DNA of 37,362 nt from Neelides folsomi (Eukaryota; Arthropoda; Collembola; Neelipleona; Neelidae), in NCBI GenBank assembly GCA_034687125.1, contig JAQGBZ010000511.1:1-37362 (forward strand), read 5' to 3'. Below the pieces are notes generated by a model, which made no database searches, was not told where the DNA came from, and saw only the letters and a program-made list of their open reading frames with translations. The position numbers and the translations under genes are program-made. Below, one piece after another: positions 17,966 to 28,160 of this stretch (the first letter of the stretch is position 1; the number at the start of each line of letters is the position of its first letter).

Positions 17966-20900
17966 GTTAAATTCTAACATAAATACAATATAATATATTT
18001 TCATAGAACCTTCTACATTCTATGTAACAGTTTTTTACTTAAAAATATTAGGTTTCTTATTATAAATTTCTTATTACAGGTTTTTTATCTTGGAAAACTT
18101 CGGATCTCTTCACAAAAGTCAGCCACTCAATTGAAATCAGAAATTCCTCAACGGTTCATTGATGACGCCGTATTGGAAATTGCAAAGAACAAAGACTTTA
18201 AGTATAGACGTGAGAGTTTGACCGAAAGTCAAAAAAGTTCTGAGGTTTAATAATTAAACAAAGATTACAATTATTATTTTAACATTACAATTAATTCTGC
18301 TGTTCTAATATTAACATTTCAAAGATAGCATAACCATTAAATAATTAATAACTATTAAATAAATAGTTATTTAATGAAAGATGTTAAATTGTAAAACTTA
18401 ATAGTAAAGGCGGATAGTTTGAAGAGATTTTTAATAGAATAAAATTGTTTGTTTTAGGACTCTCCGACCGAGTTGGGGTCGAGTGACAACGTGTCTGTGT
18501 TTCCTGATACAAAACTACCAATCTTCCAAAAAACTTGTGATGGCGGGGGGCGAAACGATGAGGAATCTTCTGGAGAAAACCTCCGAGCCGCGCTGTCAGA
18601 ATTAAAAAAGGAAATTGAAGAGAACGACGAGCGAGGGTTTGAAAACAAAGAAAACATCGCTGTGAACACTCCCCATCCATTACAAGACATTGATCTTGAA
18701 GGTCATTGTGAGAAAAATGAACCGAACAAGCTTGTAAAATGCCTGTAAGAAGTTTTTTTATATAAAACTTGATAATATAATGGATTTAATTGAAGAATTG
18801 CCATTTAATTAATGTAATTTTAGCTCGCTTCCTTCTCAAACAATTAGAACGAGGGCATTTTCTGCGAGTCATGACCAAAGAATGAAAATCGACAATGTAA
18901 GATGTTTTACATCTCAATTTTTCTTGATCTTAATATTTGGAATTTATTTAATAAAACATTGATTTTCCCATTTAGAACAATTTTAACAGAACCATGATAC
19001 TAATTATTGGAAATGAGATGCGGCTCATCAGTCCCGATCAAAAATCGACCGTTTTCGTGAAATCATTCGAAGACATTTGCCACATTTCTCAAGTGGGTAA
19101 CACATAGGAGCTTTGTTATATTTTTATCAATAATAATAATAATTCTATTTATTTTCCTTTAAATTTCATTAGCACACATGTATTTTGTTATTTAGGGCGT
19201 TGTGAGCAAAAATTGCTTGGGGTTCATCTGTTCAGAAAGTTCTTCAAAAGTTTGCAACTACGTCGGATATGTCTTTCGTTGTGAATCAGAATCAATAAGT
19301 CAGGAGATCCTTCAAGGTAAGCATTTAAATCACATACCTTACTTACATAATATAAATACCAACTTACAATATTAATGTAATACTTATAATATTACGTTTA
19401 AAGATGCAAGTAGGTTTTTTAGTAAAAAAGCAAGTTTTACATACTATTATCAGCATTTAGTTCTTTTGGTCCATTTCAATTTTCACTATAAGTTTTGACT
19501 AATACATACTAGGACTAGGTATATAATTTGCGTTAAAAATGAATATGATTTACTTTACTATATGTAATATAATTACGTATGCGACGTCAATAGGTTTTTA
19601 GCAAGGTTTTTAGTTAAAGATCGTTAGCTATTTTACATTGTTTTTTTATTTTTACTAGTTTCAGCAATTTTTTACATAGTAGCTTGTAAATATGTATGAA
19701 ATATGTTTTTACAAATATAGCTATGTACGCATCATTAAATTATTTTCCATTTGAATCTAAATTCGGTTTATTACCCATTCAACTCTTGTAAATGATTGCT
19801 GAGGCCGAGAAATAAAGCAATAAAGGATTGTTGAAATAATAGTTGTTCAAATAATAGTTGATGTCATAAATATTCAATGTTGATTACTTTTAGAGTTGAA
19901 GCGTTAGATTTAATGCATTGATAAACAAGTTCATGTCTATTTGGCAATTTTTCTTTGAGTCTGTAAGTATGAAATTGAATTTATTGTATAAATACTTTTC
20001 ACCTTGTTTACCATTAAAATTGATTTGCGTTACACGAACTCGGCAGGTTCCAATTACTTCTCACGCCTATTAATTATTAATAAGTTACATACTTAGGTTC
20101 TAAATGTCTGTTGTGTTAACATCTTTACCTTTGATTAATGTGTAGTTTTGAACCAAGCCTACTCTGTGGCTTTGGAGAAAGGACGAAGAGCTAACGTTTG
20201 CGAAAATTGTCCAATGGTCATTTTCAACAAATTGGCCAGTGAAATTGAAGGTAATTAATCATTTTTTAAATTGTACTACGTTAATCTTAAATTCCGTGAA
20301 AACATGTCGTTTAATTTTATTATTGTTTTCTTTGTCATCAAGACGTTTCGTATTACGTCTAAACTGGCAAAAGGCGACAAGACCCGTTCAATTTAATTAC
20401 AGCATTAACATTTATTATTGTCAAATTTCCTTTGTTTATAATTAAATTTTTAGCAAAAGTTGAACCTCAAATGATAAATATTTAATGTTTATAAATGTTT
20501 TTCTCAGGGATATGCGAATTGAATTATTGTTTAAATATAAAGCCTAATATAATATTTTTTAAATAGGTTTGCCCGACGAACGTGGTTATTTGGTCCTTCG
20601 GAGAAAAATCGACGGTTTACCAATAGAAGACCGAAGGAATATTTTGACTAAACTCGAAGGAGCTAACGTTAATGGCACGAAGGGACGAAATGAAATGCTC
20701 ATTTTGCTCTTTAAAGCTTGGAGCGAGACCAAGCAATTGCGCCATCACCATCATGGACTTGGACATGATTCACATGACACAAGGTTTGATAATTCCAACT
20801 TCACGCCTCATTATTGTCATTATTCTTTATTCATATTGATAGTTATAAATGATGGAGAATTTAAGAACTGCTTGGGTTTGCTTATTTCCTCCGACTTTAA

Positions 20901-23900
20901 ATGTAAACTTAATAGCTAAATTCTTCCATTAACGTTATTCATCATTATATCATCTATCATTGATTAATCGTATTGAAGTTCAATTATTCCAACTATTCAA
21001 ATTTGTTTATAAGTGATGACTAATGAGTTGAATGAAATTTGAACTACAACATTTAGCTGTAATTACACACCAATAAACCAACCCAGCTTGGTATTAATTT
21101 TACTATTATTTGAAAGCCATTGATATTGTCGAATTGAGTGATTCAATTTTAGTAAAAGAGGTTCCTATTTAATTCCTTTATCCATACACAGCACATTCAT
21201 TGAATATGTTCATACTGTGTGTATTTTAAGTTTTAAGTGTATTCATTAGAGTGTGACTCACATTCAGTGAATTAGCATTTAACAGGCCCAACATACAAAC
21301 TTTGGATGTGTCTATTTACCTTGCTTTAGATTTGGATATTATATAAAAAACAAAAAACAACATTTAAACATGTGAGTTTTAAGTTCCTGTCTGACTTTGA
21401 TCTGGTTGTACACAATCAATACTAACAAGTAGAGTATATACACAATATTGATGTTTAACCAAAAATGCACATTTAGGTTTACCTTGTTCATTGTTCACAT
21501 TTAAAGACCTACTTGAAAATAACCATATGATACATACTTATATTATGCAATTTAATTGGGTATCTACGCATGTGTTTTATATATAATGTTAGGTTTAAAG
21601 TCATGGACTGTTTTGCCATAAACATAATGTTATTCAACTATGTATGTACATAATCTATTAAAATTCTTTCATTATATTTAATCCAAACTATTTTTTAGAA
21701 TATTCGTATATTCTTTCGTTTACAGCTTTTGAGGAATGTTTTTAACCTTTTTACAGAGTGTAATATTGCATTGGATGATATTTAAGCTCTTTGACGTTTA
21801 CTTGTAGAAATGAATTCCTGAACCATTTGGGGAGCAGCGTAATGAAGGCGAAAAAATCCATCAGCTCCTCTTTTGATACGTTGATGAATCGGAAGGGGAA
21901 GGATTTTCACCAACAAGCCTTCAGAGATTTCATATTCACTCCAAAGGGGAAAATGGTAAAGTATTAATTAAATATTGTCAACCTCGTTAGTGTGATTCAT
22001 TCCACGTTTATTGCACATTCCACATTATACCTATCAACATTACATTATTTTGGAATTGATTTACGTTCCCCATAAAGCCCCTTTCCCGGCCAGACTCAAA
22101 TTGGTTGATAAAAAATAGGGAAAGGTAAAGGTGAGTGCGCCTTAGGACAAACCGCTCCTTGTTTAACTCCCATGTGGTTCCTTCCAGGATGAGTTGAGCG
22201 GGCCAGGAGGAGTCAACACACGGTTCGAATTCACTGCCAGCGACTCGCCGTTCTCGCCCACGACAACCACTCTGAGACAGCGAAGTTCGACCATTGGAGA
22301 GTTCAGCCCTTTGAGCAGCCAGAAGACCCGGTTTGTTCGAAATCGGAGAGTTTCGCAAACTCCAATTCCCTACGATGGAAATCGGTTGGAGGAAATCACA
22401 GCAAAGCACAGCCCTATGATGAACATGTAAACCACCTGTTTGATTTGTTCATTCCTAAATATTCTAATTTATTGGATATTTTATGATATTTAAATAAAAT
22501 TTAATAGTTGTTAAATTAGATATATAGATCGTTGGAATAACCCAATTGTTGGTTTTAGGTTCCTGAAGGTCGGCTCTCAACCGAAGACTCCTTCCAACAT
22601 CTTGGCGGAGTCTCCAAGTAAAGGTGGATCTTGGCGCCACGCAATTTTTAAGCGGGTGGTTTCTCCGGATGCATTAAACGCCCAAAATCCACCTTATATC
22701 AGCAATCTCGCCTCAACTCCGGTCACTTCCAAACAGAGGCGAAGAACAAAAACTAAAGCTGAAATCAGGGATTTGTGGAAATTTGCAATCAAACAGCAAA
22801 TTCTATTGAACAGGATGGATAAGGAAAATTACATGCTCAAAGGTATCTTATTTACTACGAGATTATTGCTTTATTCTTTTTATCTATTACAAACCAAACA
22901 CTATTTTTGCTATACTTGATAACATTATTTATATTCATTTATGTGGTTTGTAAAGTATTATCTTTAATTACATTAACCGATATTGACAAAACGATTAATA
23001 AATATTGATATTATGCATCTACCTTTAAGCAATATTACATTTGAGATTTTTAATAGCTAAACAACAAGAGGCAAATATCAAACGACTGAAACTCTCTTAT
23101 CCATCTCTTGGCATCTGCGATGAAGAAGGTTTACAATTTATAATTACAATAATTTTGACATTTTATCTTACTTTATTTGATAATGAATTTATTTTATAGC
23201 GAGCGACACTTGGGATTATATAATGGCTTTGGCTACTCAGACCTCTAACTCTGTGTGCGATTTTCCACTATTGGATTCTGCTCTTCTGAGAGGTTCGATT
23301 TTATTCTAAATACCATATATTCAAAAATTTGATACTTTTATATGAAAGACATGGAAATATTATTAATATAATATATTATCTAATAATGCATTTAAATAAA
23401 TAAATAATTATAATTCAATCCATTCAGGAATACCAAAACATAAACGTGGTCAAGTTTGGCAATTCTTCATTCAACAGCGAAGTTTAAAGAAAGATTCAAG
23501 CAGCAATTGCCTTGTGAATCAAAGTGTTCCATATGAATCGCTCCTTCGCCAACTCACATCTCACCAACACGCCATTCTCATTGATTTGGGTAAATTCCTT
23601 TCATTTCCATTTTTATCTTTTTCCAAACAAAATGAGTTTTATATTAATGTTACTAAATAGATATTAATTATATTAATTGCACAATTAAACTATATCATAA
23701 ATGTTCAATTTGTCAATTGGAATAAATGTTTATTTTTAATTTTTAGGTCGTACATTTCCAAGTCACAAATATTTTAGCAGTCCTCTTGGTTCCGGCCAAC
23801 TTGCACTTTTTAATCTTCTTAAGGCGTATTCTTTGTTAGATCCAGACGTTGGATATTGCCAAGGTCTCAGCTTCGTCGCTGGCCTTCTTCTTATGCATGT

Positions 23901-24996
23901 AAAGAGACATTTGAATTTGCAAATGACCATTATTATGAATTGATTTGCCCAGTTTATCATATTGAGGATATTTGAATGGAGTCACTGAAAATGAATTAAA
24001 CTTGCAGCTTGAAGAAGAAGAGGCCTTCAACGTTTTGAAATATTTTATGTTTGACTTGGGGGCTCGGGAGCATTACAAAGCCGACATGCATGGACTTCAG
24101 GTTTCTCTTTTGGAATATTTGAATGTTTAAGATTGGACGATGTCTGCATTTAAATCTTTCATGATTTAATATGAATATATGCAGGTCAAGCTTTATCAGC
24201 TCACCCGTATGATTCACGATGCTGATGCTGATATTCAGTATTTGCTCTACAACAATGATGTTCCGCCGTCTTTGTATGCGGCTCCTTGGTTTCTCACTAT
24301 TTTCGCATCTCAATTTCCAATTGGATTCGCCATTAGAGTGTTAGGTAATAAATAAATAAATATATATGATATATTATTCAACAAGACCTTGCGTTTCGAG
24401 ATAATCATATAATTTATTTCTGCCCCATTAGATTTGGTTCTCCTTCATGGTGTTGACATCATTGCCAAATTCGCCCTTGTCATAATTTTAGACCATAAAA
24501 AAGAACTCATGGAATGCTCTGGTCTTGAGCAAATTATGGATTGTTTTAAATCCGCTGTCACAAAGATCGGGTCAGATAAAGTTGATAAATATTTACGAAG
24601 GGTAAGCCAGACTTTCCACTCTTACCATATTTACTCATTTTAAACCTTGTTTTTGAATTGAAGGTAGTGGAGATGGAGTCGGAGAAACAATTGCTCACTT
24701 ATCTGGTTGAATATTCTGTTATGCACGACGAGACGTTCCTGGCCTTCCTCAATGACTCTTCCTTTGGGACCATTGGACCAAAGGGAAATCGAGAAAAATG
24801 GACCCAGACGGAAGGTTCAAATGAATTCGTACGGAATCTCATCCATAAGAATGAAGAGTTGGAAAAAGAAATTTTGGAATTGAAGAGGGAAAACGAGATG
24901 TTGAGGAAGACTCAATCACCCATTTGTGATAATATGGGATTGGAAGATGGGAATGGGAATGTGTTAGACACGAAGGCCGAATTTAATGCCTTGTGA
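17837..24996 (+). CDS. TBC1D1/TBC1D4 (AS160, pollux) type Rab GTPase-activating protein, 19 exons
   Basis: Joined exons: 17837-17965, 18080-18244, 18458-18744, 18824-18896, 18976-19092, 19196-19316, 20146-20250, 20567-20783, 21808-21955, 22188-22426, 22559-22842, 23057-23128, 23200-23292, 23428-23589, 23747-23898, 24008-24100, 24185-24344, 24432-24601, 24664-24996. All 18 junctions keep phase. From the ATG at 17855 the protein is 1033 aa. Order: PTB domain split by an insert (about 36-80 and 213-305), linker with Akt-type sites S201 (RTRAFS), T483 (RQRSST) and S504 (RNRRVS), the DUF3350 region (about 545-623), the TBC domain (about 679-900) with arginine finger R733 in ILIDLGR and glutamine finger Q770 in YCQ, and a C-terminal coiled coil. 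The family stimulates GTP hydrolysis by Rab8/10/14-class proteins on transport vesicles and is inhibited by Akt phosphorylation. The N-terminal PTB domain of vertebrate relatives was not found, and upstream exons may be missing from this model. Confidence 0.94.
18080..18244 (+). CDS. Rab-GAP exon 2 (PTB domain, first half)
   Basis: [15 protein letters not shown] then [11 protein letters not shown] resembles the second PTB domain of TBC1D4 ([22 protein letters not shown]). Donor GTTTAA, phase 0. The following intron holds a 10-bp hairpin (18347-18356 against 18362-18371). Confidence 0.92.
18458..18744 (+). CDS. Rab-GAP exon 3 (acidic insert within the PTB domain)
   Basis: Encodes 95 residues rich in Ser, Glu and Asn, including [17 protein letters not shown], with no known domain. 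It occupies the place of the serine-rich insert that splits this PTB domain in TBC1D4. Phase 2 at its end. Confidence 0.88.
18824..18896 (+). CDS. Rab-GAP exon 4 (Akt-type site)
   Basis: Encodes [26 protein letters not shown] fits the RxRxxS Akt/PKB consensus and sits where TBC1D4 has RKSFS. Confidence 0.9.
18976..19092 (+). CDS. Rab-GAP exon 5 (PTB domain, second half)
   Basis: [20 protein letters not shown] aligns with NRTMLFTIGQSEVYLISPD of TBC1D4. 39 codons, phase 0. Confidence 0.95.
19196..19316 (+). CDS. Rab-GAP exon 6 (PTB domain)
   Basis: [20 protein letters not shown] then [14 protein letters not shown] corresponds to the FGFICRES..FVCYVFQC part of the PTB domain. Followed by an 829-bp intron in which I see nothing else. 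Confidence 0.94.
20146..20250 (+). CDS. Rab-GAP exon 7 (end of PTB domain)
   Basis: [20 protein letters not shown] then [15 protein letters not shown] matches LKQAFTVAA..LCEGCPLQSLHKLCERIEG of TBC1D4. Confidence 0.94.
20567..20783 (+). CDS. Rab-GAP exon 8 (linker with His-rich run)
   Basis: Contains a helical stretch ([18 protein letters not shown]) like the LQKHLTTLTNQEQATIFEEVQ region of TBC1D4, then [15 protein letters not shown], a short histidine-rich run not known to me from relatives. Donor GTTTGA. The following intron is 1024 bp and featureless. Confidence 0.9.
21808..21955 (+). CDS. Rab-GAP exon 9
   Basis: [20 protein letters not shown] then [10 protein letters not shown] resembles LDMLKNKAKRSLTESLESIL in TBC1D4. 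Phase 0 at the end. Confidence 0.93.
22188..22426 (+). CDS. Rab-GAP exon 10 (phosphorylation hub)
   Basis: A Ser/Thr/Pro-rich linker with two RxRxxS/T words: RQRSST (T483) and RNRRVS (S504). [11 protein letters not shown] takes the place of the insulin-regulated T642 region of human TBC1D4. The exon ends two bases into a codon at GAACAT, followed by GTAAAC. Confidence 0.92.
22559..22842 (+). CDS. Rab-GAP exon 11 (DUF3350, calmodulin-binding type region)
   Basis: [15 protein letters not shown] and then [20 protein letters not shown] with [10 protein letters not shown] match SWRQQIFLRVATP and RELWQKAILQQILLLRMEKEN of TBC1D4, a region reported in mammals to bind calmodulin and to precede the catalytic domain. 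Confidence 0.96.
23057..23128 (+). CDS. Rab-GAP exon 12
   Basis: A short exon of 72 nt, [20 protein letters not shown] then CDEE, equivalent to NDLLNKRLKLDYEEITPCLKE. Donor GTTTAC. The following intron is 71 bp. Confidence 0.93.
23200..23292 (+). CDS. Rab-GAP exon 13
   Basis: [20 protein letters not shown] then [10 protein letters not shown] occupies the VWEKML..KIKFDMEKMHSAV segment just before the TBC domain. Donor GTTCGA. Confidence 0.9.
23428..23589 (+). CDS. Rab-GAP exon 14 (start of TBC domain)
   Basis: [14 protein letters not shown] is the TBC opening motif (GVPRHHRGEIWKFL in TBC1D4). It ends with [15 protein letters not shown], the first part of the catalytic IxxDxxR motif. Confidence 0.97.
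23747..23898 (+). CDS. Rab-GAP exon 15 (catalytic fingers)
   Basis: Supplies the arginine finger R733 ([10 protein letters not shown]) and the glutamine finger Q770 ([12 protein letters not shown]). Both residues required for the TBC dual-finger GAP mechanism are intact. Confidence 0.98.
24008..24100 (+). CDS. Rab-GAP exon 16
   Basis: [20 protein letters not shown] then [11 protein letters not shown] aligns with [27 protein letters not shown]. Donor GTTTCT. Confidence 0.97.
24185..24344 (+). CDS. Rab-GAP exon 17
   Basis: [12 protein letters not shown] then [19 protein letters not shown] is the strongly conserved [20 protein letters not shown] segment of TBC1D1/4. Confidence 0.98.
24432..24601 (+). 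CDS. Rab-GAP exon 18 (end of TBC domain)
   Basis: [20 protein letters not shown] then [16 protein letters not shown] corresponds to MIFLQGTEVIFKVALSLL..ETIVDFIKSTLPNLG. Confidence 0.97.
24664..24996 (+). CDS. Rab-GAP exon 19 (C-terminal coiled coil and stop)
   Basis: [21 protein letters not shown] resembles EMDIAKQLQAYEVEYHVLQEE. A coiled coil follows, around [20 protein letters not shown]. Ends NALTGA-type at 24994-24996 (residue 1033 is Leu). The preceding intron is only 62 bp. Confidence 0.96.
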   Translation, partial: VVEMESEKQLLTYLVEYSVMHDETFLAFLNDSSFGTIGPKGNREKWTQTEGSNEFVRNLIHKNEELEKEILELKRENEMLRKTQSPICDNMGLEDGNGNVLDTKAEFNAL

Positions 24997-25526
24997 TTCC
25001 CCGTGTGATAAATGGTCCCGAAACTCGAGTTTGATCTTGAGACTACAACCATTGGATCTGATTTTAAATTCTTCACTGGTATTCAATACTAAACTATTTA
25101 TTCAAACATTCGTTTTAAGCACAAGTTTTACAGAATTGAAGCTTTATATTCGGCAGCTATTTCTATTATCAATTGAGGAGTTTCAAACTTTAAATATACT
25201 CTCTAGTTAAATATATTTCACAAATTTAATATGTAACTAATAGATGGAACTATTCAAAATATAAATTAATATTTAGGTATTATAATTACAATAATTAGGT
25301 AATACAATATTTATATAACATATATTATAGGTATCATATCATATATCTACTATTCTATGACTATGTGACAGTGGTATGCCATTTTTGTAATATAATTCAA
25401 ATACAAATACTTTTTGGGCATTTTATGAATTGAATGCAACTTTCAATGCAGTTTTTAAACTTCAAATACCTATCCAATTTTAGTAACTTTCAATTAGTCA
25501 GTAATAATCAACAATATTATTTTCTC
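24997..25526. other. Short convergent intergenic region
   Basis: Holds the 3' UTR of the Rab-GAP gene and probably the 3' end of the minus-strand gene. AT-rich; no clear AATAAA next to either stop and no further exon recognised. Confidence 0.5.
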
Positions 25527-25585
25527 TCAAATATTTGTAACTAGATTTAGTAAAGTACTTAAAGTTAGAAATGATAAATACATAC

Positions 25586-25802
25586 TATCGGTCTTTCTAT
25601 TTCCTTCCTTTTCATTCAGCATCTCTCGCTTGAACTCTTCAAACTCCATTTTTATTTGAGACAAATCATCCATTTGAATCTTCATCGCATTCATAGCGTC
25701 TTTCATAATCCGAAGATCTTCAACAAGTTCATGATTTTTAGCATTGGCAGCTTTCTTGGCTTCAGCGTTCTTCCGAATTTGAGCTCGAATCCACTCGATA
25801 AG
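25586..25802 (-). CDS. Coiled-coil exon of the minus-strand gene
   Basis: Starts LIEWIRAQIRKNAEAK after a TTTTAG acceptor and runs as a Lys/Glu-rich heptad-like helix (LVEDLRIMKDAMNAMKIQMD, then KMEFEEFKREMLNEKE). Read-through would stop at 25527-25529. A strong GTATGT donor at 25585 suggests a further exon, which I could not place. Confidence 0.55.
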
Positions 25803-25909
25803 CTAAAATTAAAAGACACAAATTTAAATAATAACCAATATAACATAAGTATTTTTATATATGTAATGTAAAATATCACAAAATAGTTGGGAAAACTTGT
25901 GAAACTAAC

Positions 25910-26218
25910 CCGATATTCAGTCAAGTATTCATCAAACATAGTTGGACGAGGGACTCGAGAAAAATAGCCCAATGAAAATCCCAGGGATTCAAATTAAGTG
26001 ACCTCTTCTGCCACGTTGAGCCCGGATGATTTTAATTCATCCCCAATGACATCCATAGTCGACATGCCATCGCCCCATGACATCTTAGATTTTGACGAAT
26101 CTCTGAAATTCGTCAAAGAGAAATTTTCGATTCGCTTGGTTCATCTCCCCATCCAAAAGGTGTTTAATGTTTTCATCGCATGCATCGCATTTCATGTACT
26201 CGTCAGTGATCCCTTGGG
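25910..26218 (-). CDS. Middle exon of the minus-strand gene, with two in-frame breaks
   Basis: Acceptor TTTTAG (26219-26220 on the opposite strand) and donor GTTAGT. The reading frame entering the exon and the one leaving it differ by one base. One stop lies in each: TAA after FVKI, and TAA after NVAEEVT. A CxxC pair (KCDACDE) lies near its start. Confidence 0.45.
26091..26117. repeat. Perfect 10-bp inverted repeat with 7-nt loop
   Basis: TTTGACGAAT (26091-26100) and ATTCGTCAAA (26108-26117) are exact reverse complements. They sit inside the middle exon of the minus-strand gene, at the place where its reading frame changes. Confidence 0.9.
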
Positions 26219-26315
26219 CTAAAATTAATTTTTTTTAAATTTTAGTTTGAAATAATTAAAAAACAGGATTCTTTTATTTTTATGAAATAAATAAAATTAA
26301 ATGTTGGTAATTTAC

Positions 26316-26391
26316 CTTTAAGTGTCTCGAGTGAACAGAAGAGTCCAACGTTCTTCAAGCTTACTTCCAAGATTCGGAAAGGATTTTCTAT
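26316..26391 (-). CDS. Exon of the unrecognised minus-strand gene
   Basis: Bounded by a TTTTTTCAG acceptor and a GTAAAT donor. Encodes IENPFRILEVSLKNVGLFCS then LETLK, ending in phase 1, which fits the next exon. Upstream exons were not found with confidence. Confidence 0.5.
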
Positions 26392-28160
26392 CTGAAAAAA
26401 ATTCCAAATCTTTACAAAAGAAGTTTCGTATCTTATTGTTAGTATTTTATTATTTATTATAAATGCACAATGTTTATTATATTTACCTAATATGCAATAT
26501 TTATTTGTTGAAAGATAAAACTCAATTAGCTTTCGCTTACTCGACAAAATTTCTAAACCTCTTACATTTAGTTTCAAATAAACGTTAAATAAAAACTCAA
26601 GTAGATGAATATTTGATATGTAGTCTAATATTTAAGAAGAAGAATTTGTATATGCTTTCTCTTAAGACAGAAATGATGGAATGAAGAAAAATATCTCCCA
26701 ATGGTGTTTTATATATGTATTAGAGGACATGAAATAAACAGGTTATTTTTGAATTTTATGTAAAAATTAAAATTTTTAGCATAGAATGGGATTATGTATT
26801 TATTCTTATTCATTGAATGTCTAAATGATAACATTTAAAAACCGATTCAGAAATATAAAATTCTATTTTTTACAACAACCTATACCCATTCCATTCAATT
26901 GTAATACCAAACCAACGATCCAACTTCCAACCCAAAACCAACCAATGAAGGTTATTGTCCCCATTAAAAGATAAGGGAATTACTTTAATTGCTTAAAATA
27001 AAGCTATTGAACTAATAAGCACACAGCATTCATACATAGTTTATATTACAATTTAGGTACCAAATTAGTTTTTTGTTTTTATTAACTTTCCATAATCCTA
27101 TTCCAAATACAGTCCATCTCACTAACTATGGTAAATAGGAACGTAAATAGGAACCAAACTAAGGTAAAAAGTATTAATATTTTAACCAATGATTTTTTTA
27201 CACATTATTTACGAGATTGGTAAATACAAGCAAATATAAAATCATCCTTACTGTAATGCTTATTTGATTAAAACGCTTTATCAAAACAAAAATGGAAAAA
27301 ATACTTTAAATGACACACCATGTAAAAATTTCCAGCTAAAATGAAATGAATATGAAATGAAATAAATCATTTATACAATTGGAAATTTATACAAGTTCTC
27401 ATACGTAGTCAAAACTACGTTTACGTATACAATTTCCATGCATTACACTTTGTAAATACTTTATCAAGTATGTAGGTATTTATGTATATTTTAGCAAATT
27501 AGTTAATGATCTGAATGTCCGATGGTGAACAAAAGGGAAATTGTTTTTCGGCGTTTCAGCGAAAGGCGATTGAAAGTTTTTCTTTCGCCTTTAAGGGAAC
27601 ATGTTGATTATTAAAAATTAAAACTTCATCTTCTCCCATCAATGGAGACTCACCAATTAAAAATATGTACTCAATTGAGTTGAATATTTCCATCACTCAT
27701 ACAATGAAGGTATAATTAATAGCTGTCCGGATCTTTTGCATTTTTATACCCTCATATGTTTATACTACTTATTTATGTAGGTAATGTAACATTGGCAGGT
27801 ATGTACAGATATGTATAAAACATTAATTATGTATATGTATGCGATGTTTATAAATAATAGTATGTGTATGTAAGTATGATGTGTAGACAAAATTTGAATG
27901 AATTGATAAATAAATATAAATATTCTTTCATTTGATCATAGTAATGTTTTGAAATGTTGAGCTTTGCCCTTTCCTTCCTACGAAGGAGTTCAAGTTTATT
28001 TATTTATTGGCCATTCTTTAGCTCATTTTTGACCAAAAAGGTTTTTAATACGATTTTATTTGCTCTTCCCTGGCCAAATGGGGAATTAAATCTGGTGGGG
28101 TGAAATACGACACAATAAATTTATTTTTTAGAGTCAATTAACAACCATGTGGTTGGTCCA
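26392..28160. other. AT-rich region upstream of the minus-strand gene
   Basis: No coding exon recognised on either strand. Earlier exons of the 25.5-26.4 kb gene may lie here, but none could be tied to it by phase and splice sites. Confidence 0.5.

Larger units (their letters stand above)
25527..26391 (-). pseudogene. Unrecognised coiled-coil gene, frame-disrupted (possible pseudogene)
   Basis: Three exon-like blocks read on the minus strand: 26391-26316, 26218-25910 and 25802-25527 (or ending at 25586 before a GTATGT donor). The first junction joins in phase (A of AQG is split G/CC). The middle block opens as AQGITDEYMKCDACDENIKH and runs to FQRFVKI, then a TAA. Codon-like sequence resumes one base out of frame (MSWGDGMSTMDVIGDELKSS), meets a second TAA, and continues as LGFSLGYFSRVPRPTMFDEY. 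The third block joins in that frame (LIEWIRAQIRKNAEAKKAAN) and forms a charged coiled coil. I do not recognise the family. The frame changes at a perfect 10-bp inverted repeat (26091-26117). It may be a decayed gene, a gene with undetected micro-introns, or sequence error. Confidence 0.5.

Noticed and set aside
18347..18371. 10-bp hairpin AATAACTATT / AATAGTTATT in a Rab-GAP intron
   Set aside because: Very AT-rich arms with low information; common by chance in this composition.
18384..18690. Minus-strand open frames opposite Rab-GAP exon 3
   Set aside because: Shadow of a real coding exon whose phases fit on both sides.
25998..26222. Plus-strand 74-codon frame across the minus-strand gene
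   Set aside because: The minus strand offers splice sites with matching phases and a coiled coil; the plus frame has no such support.
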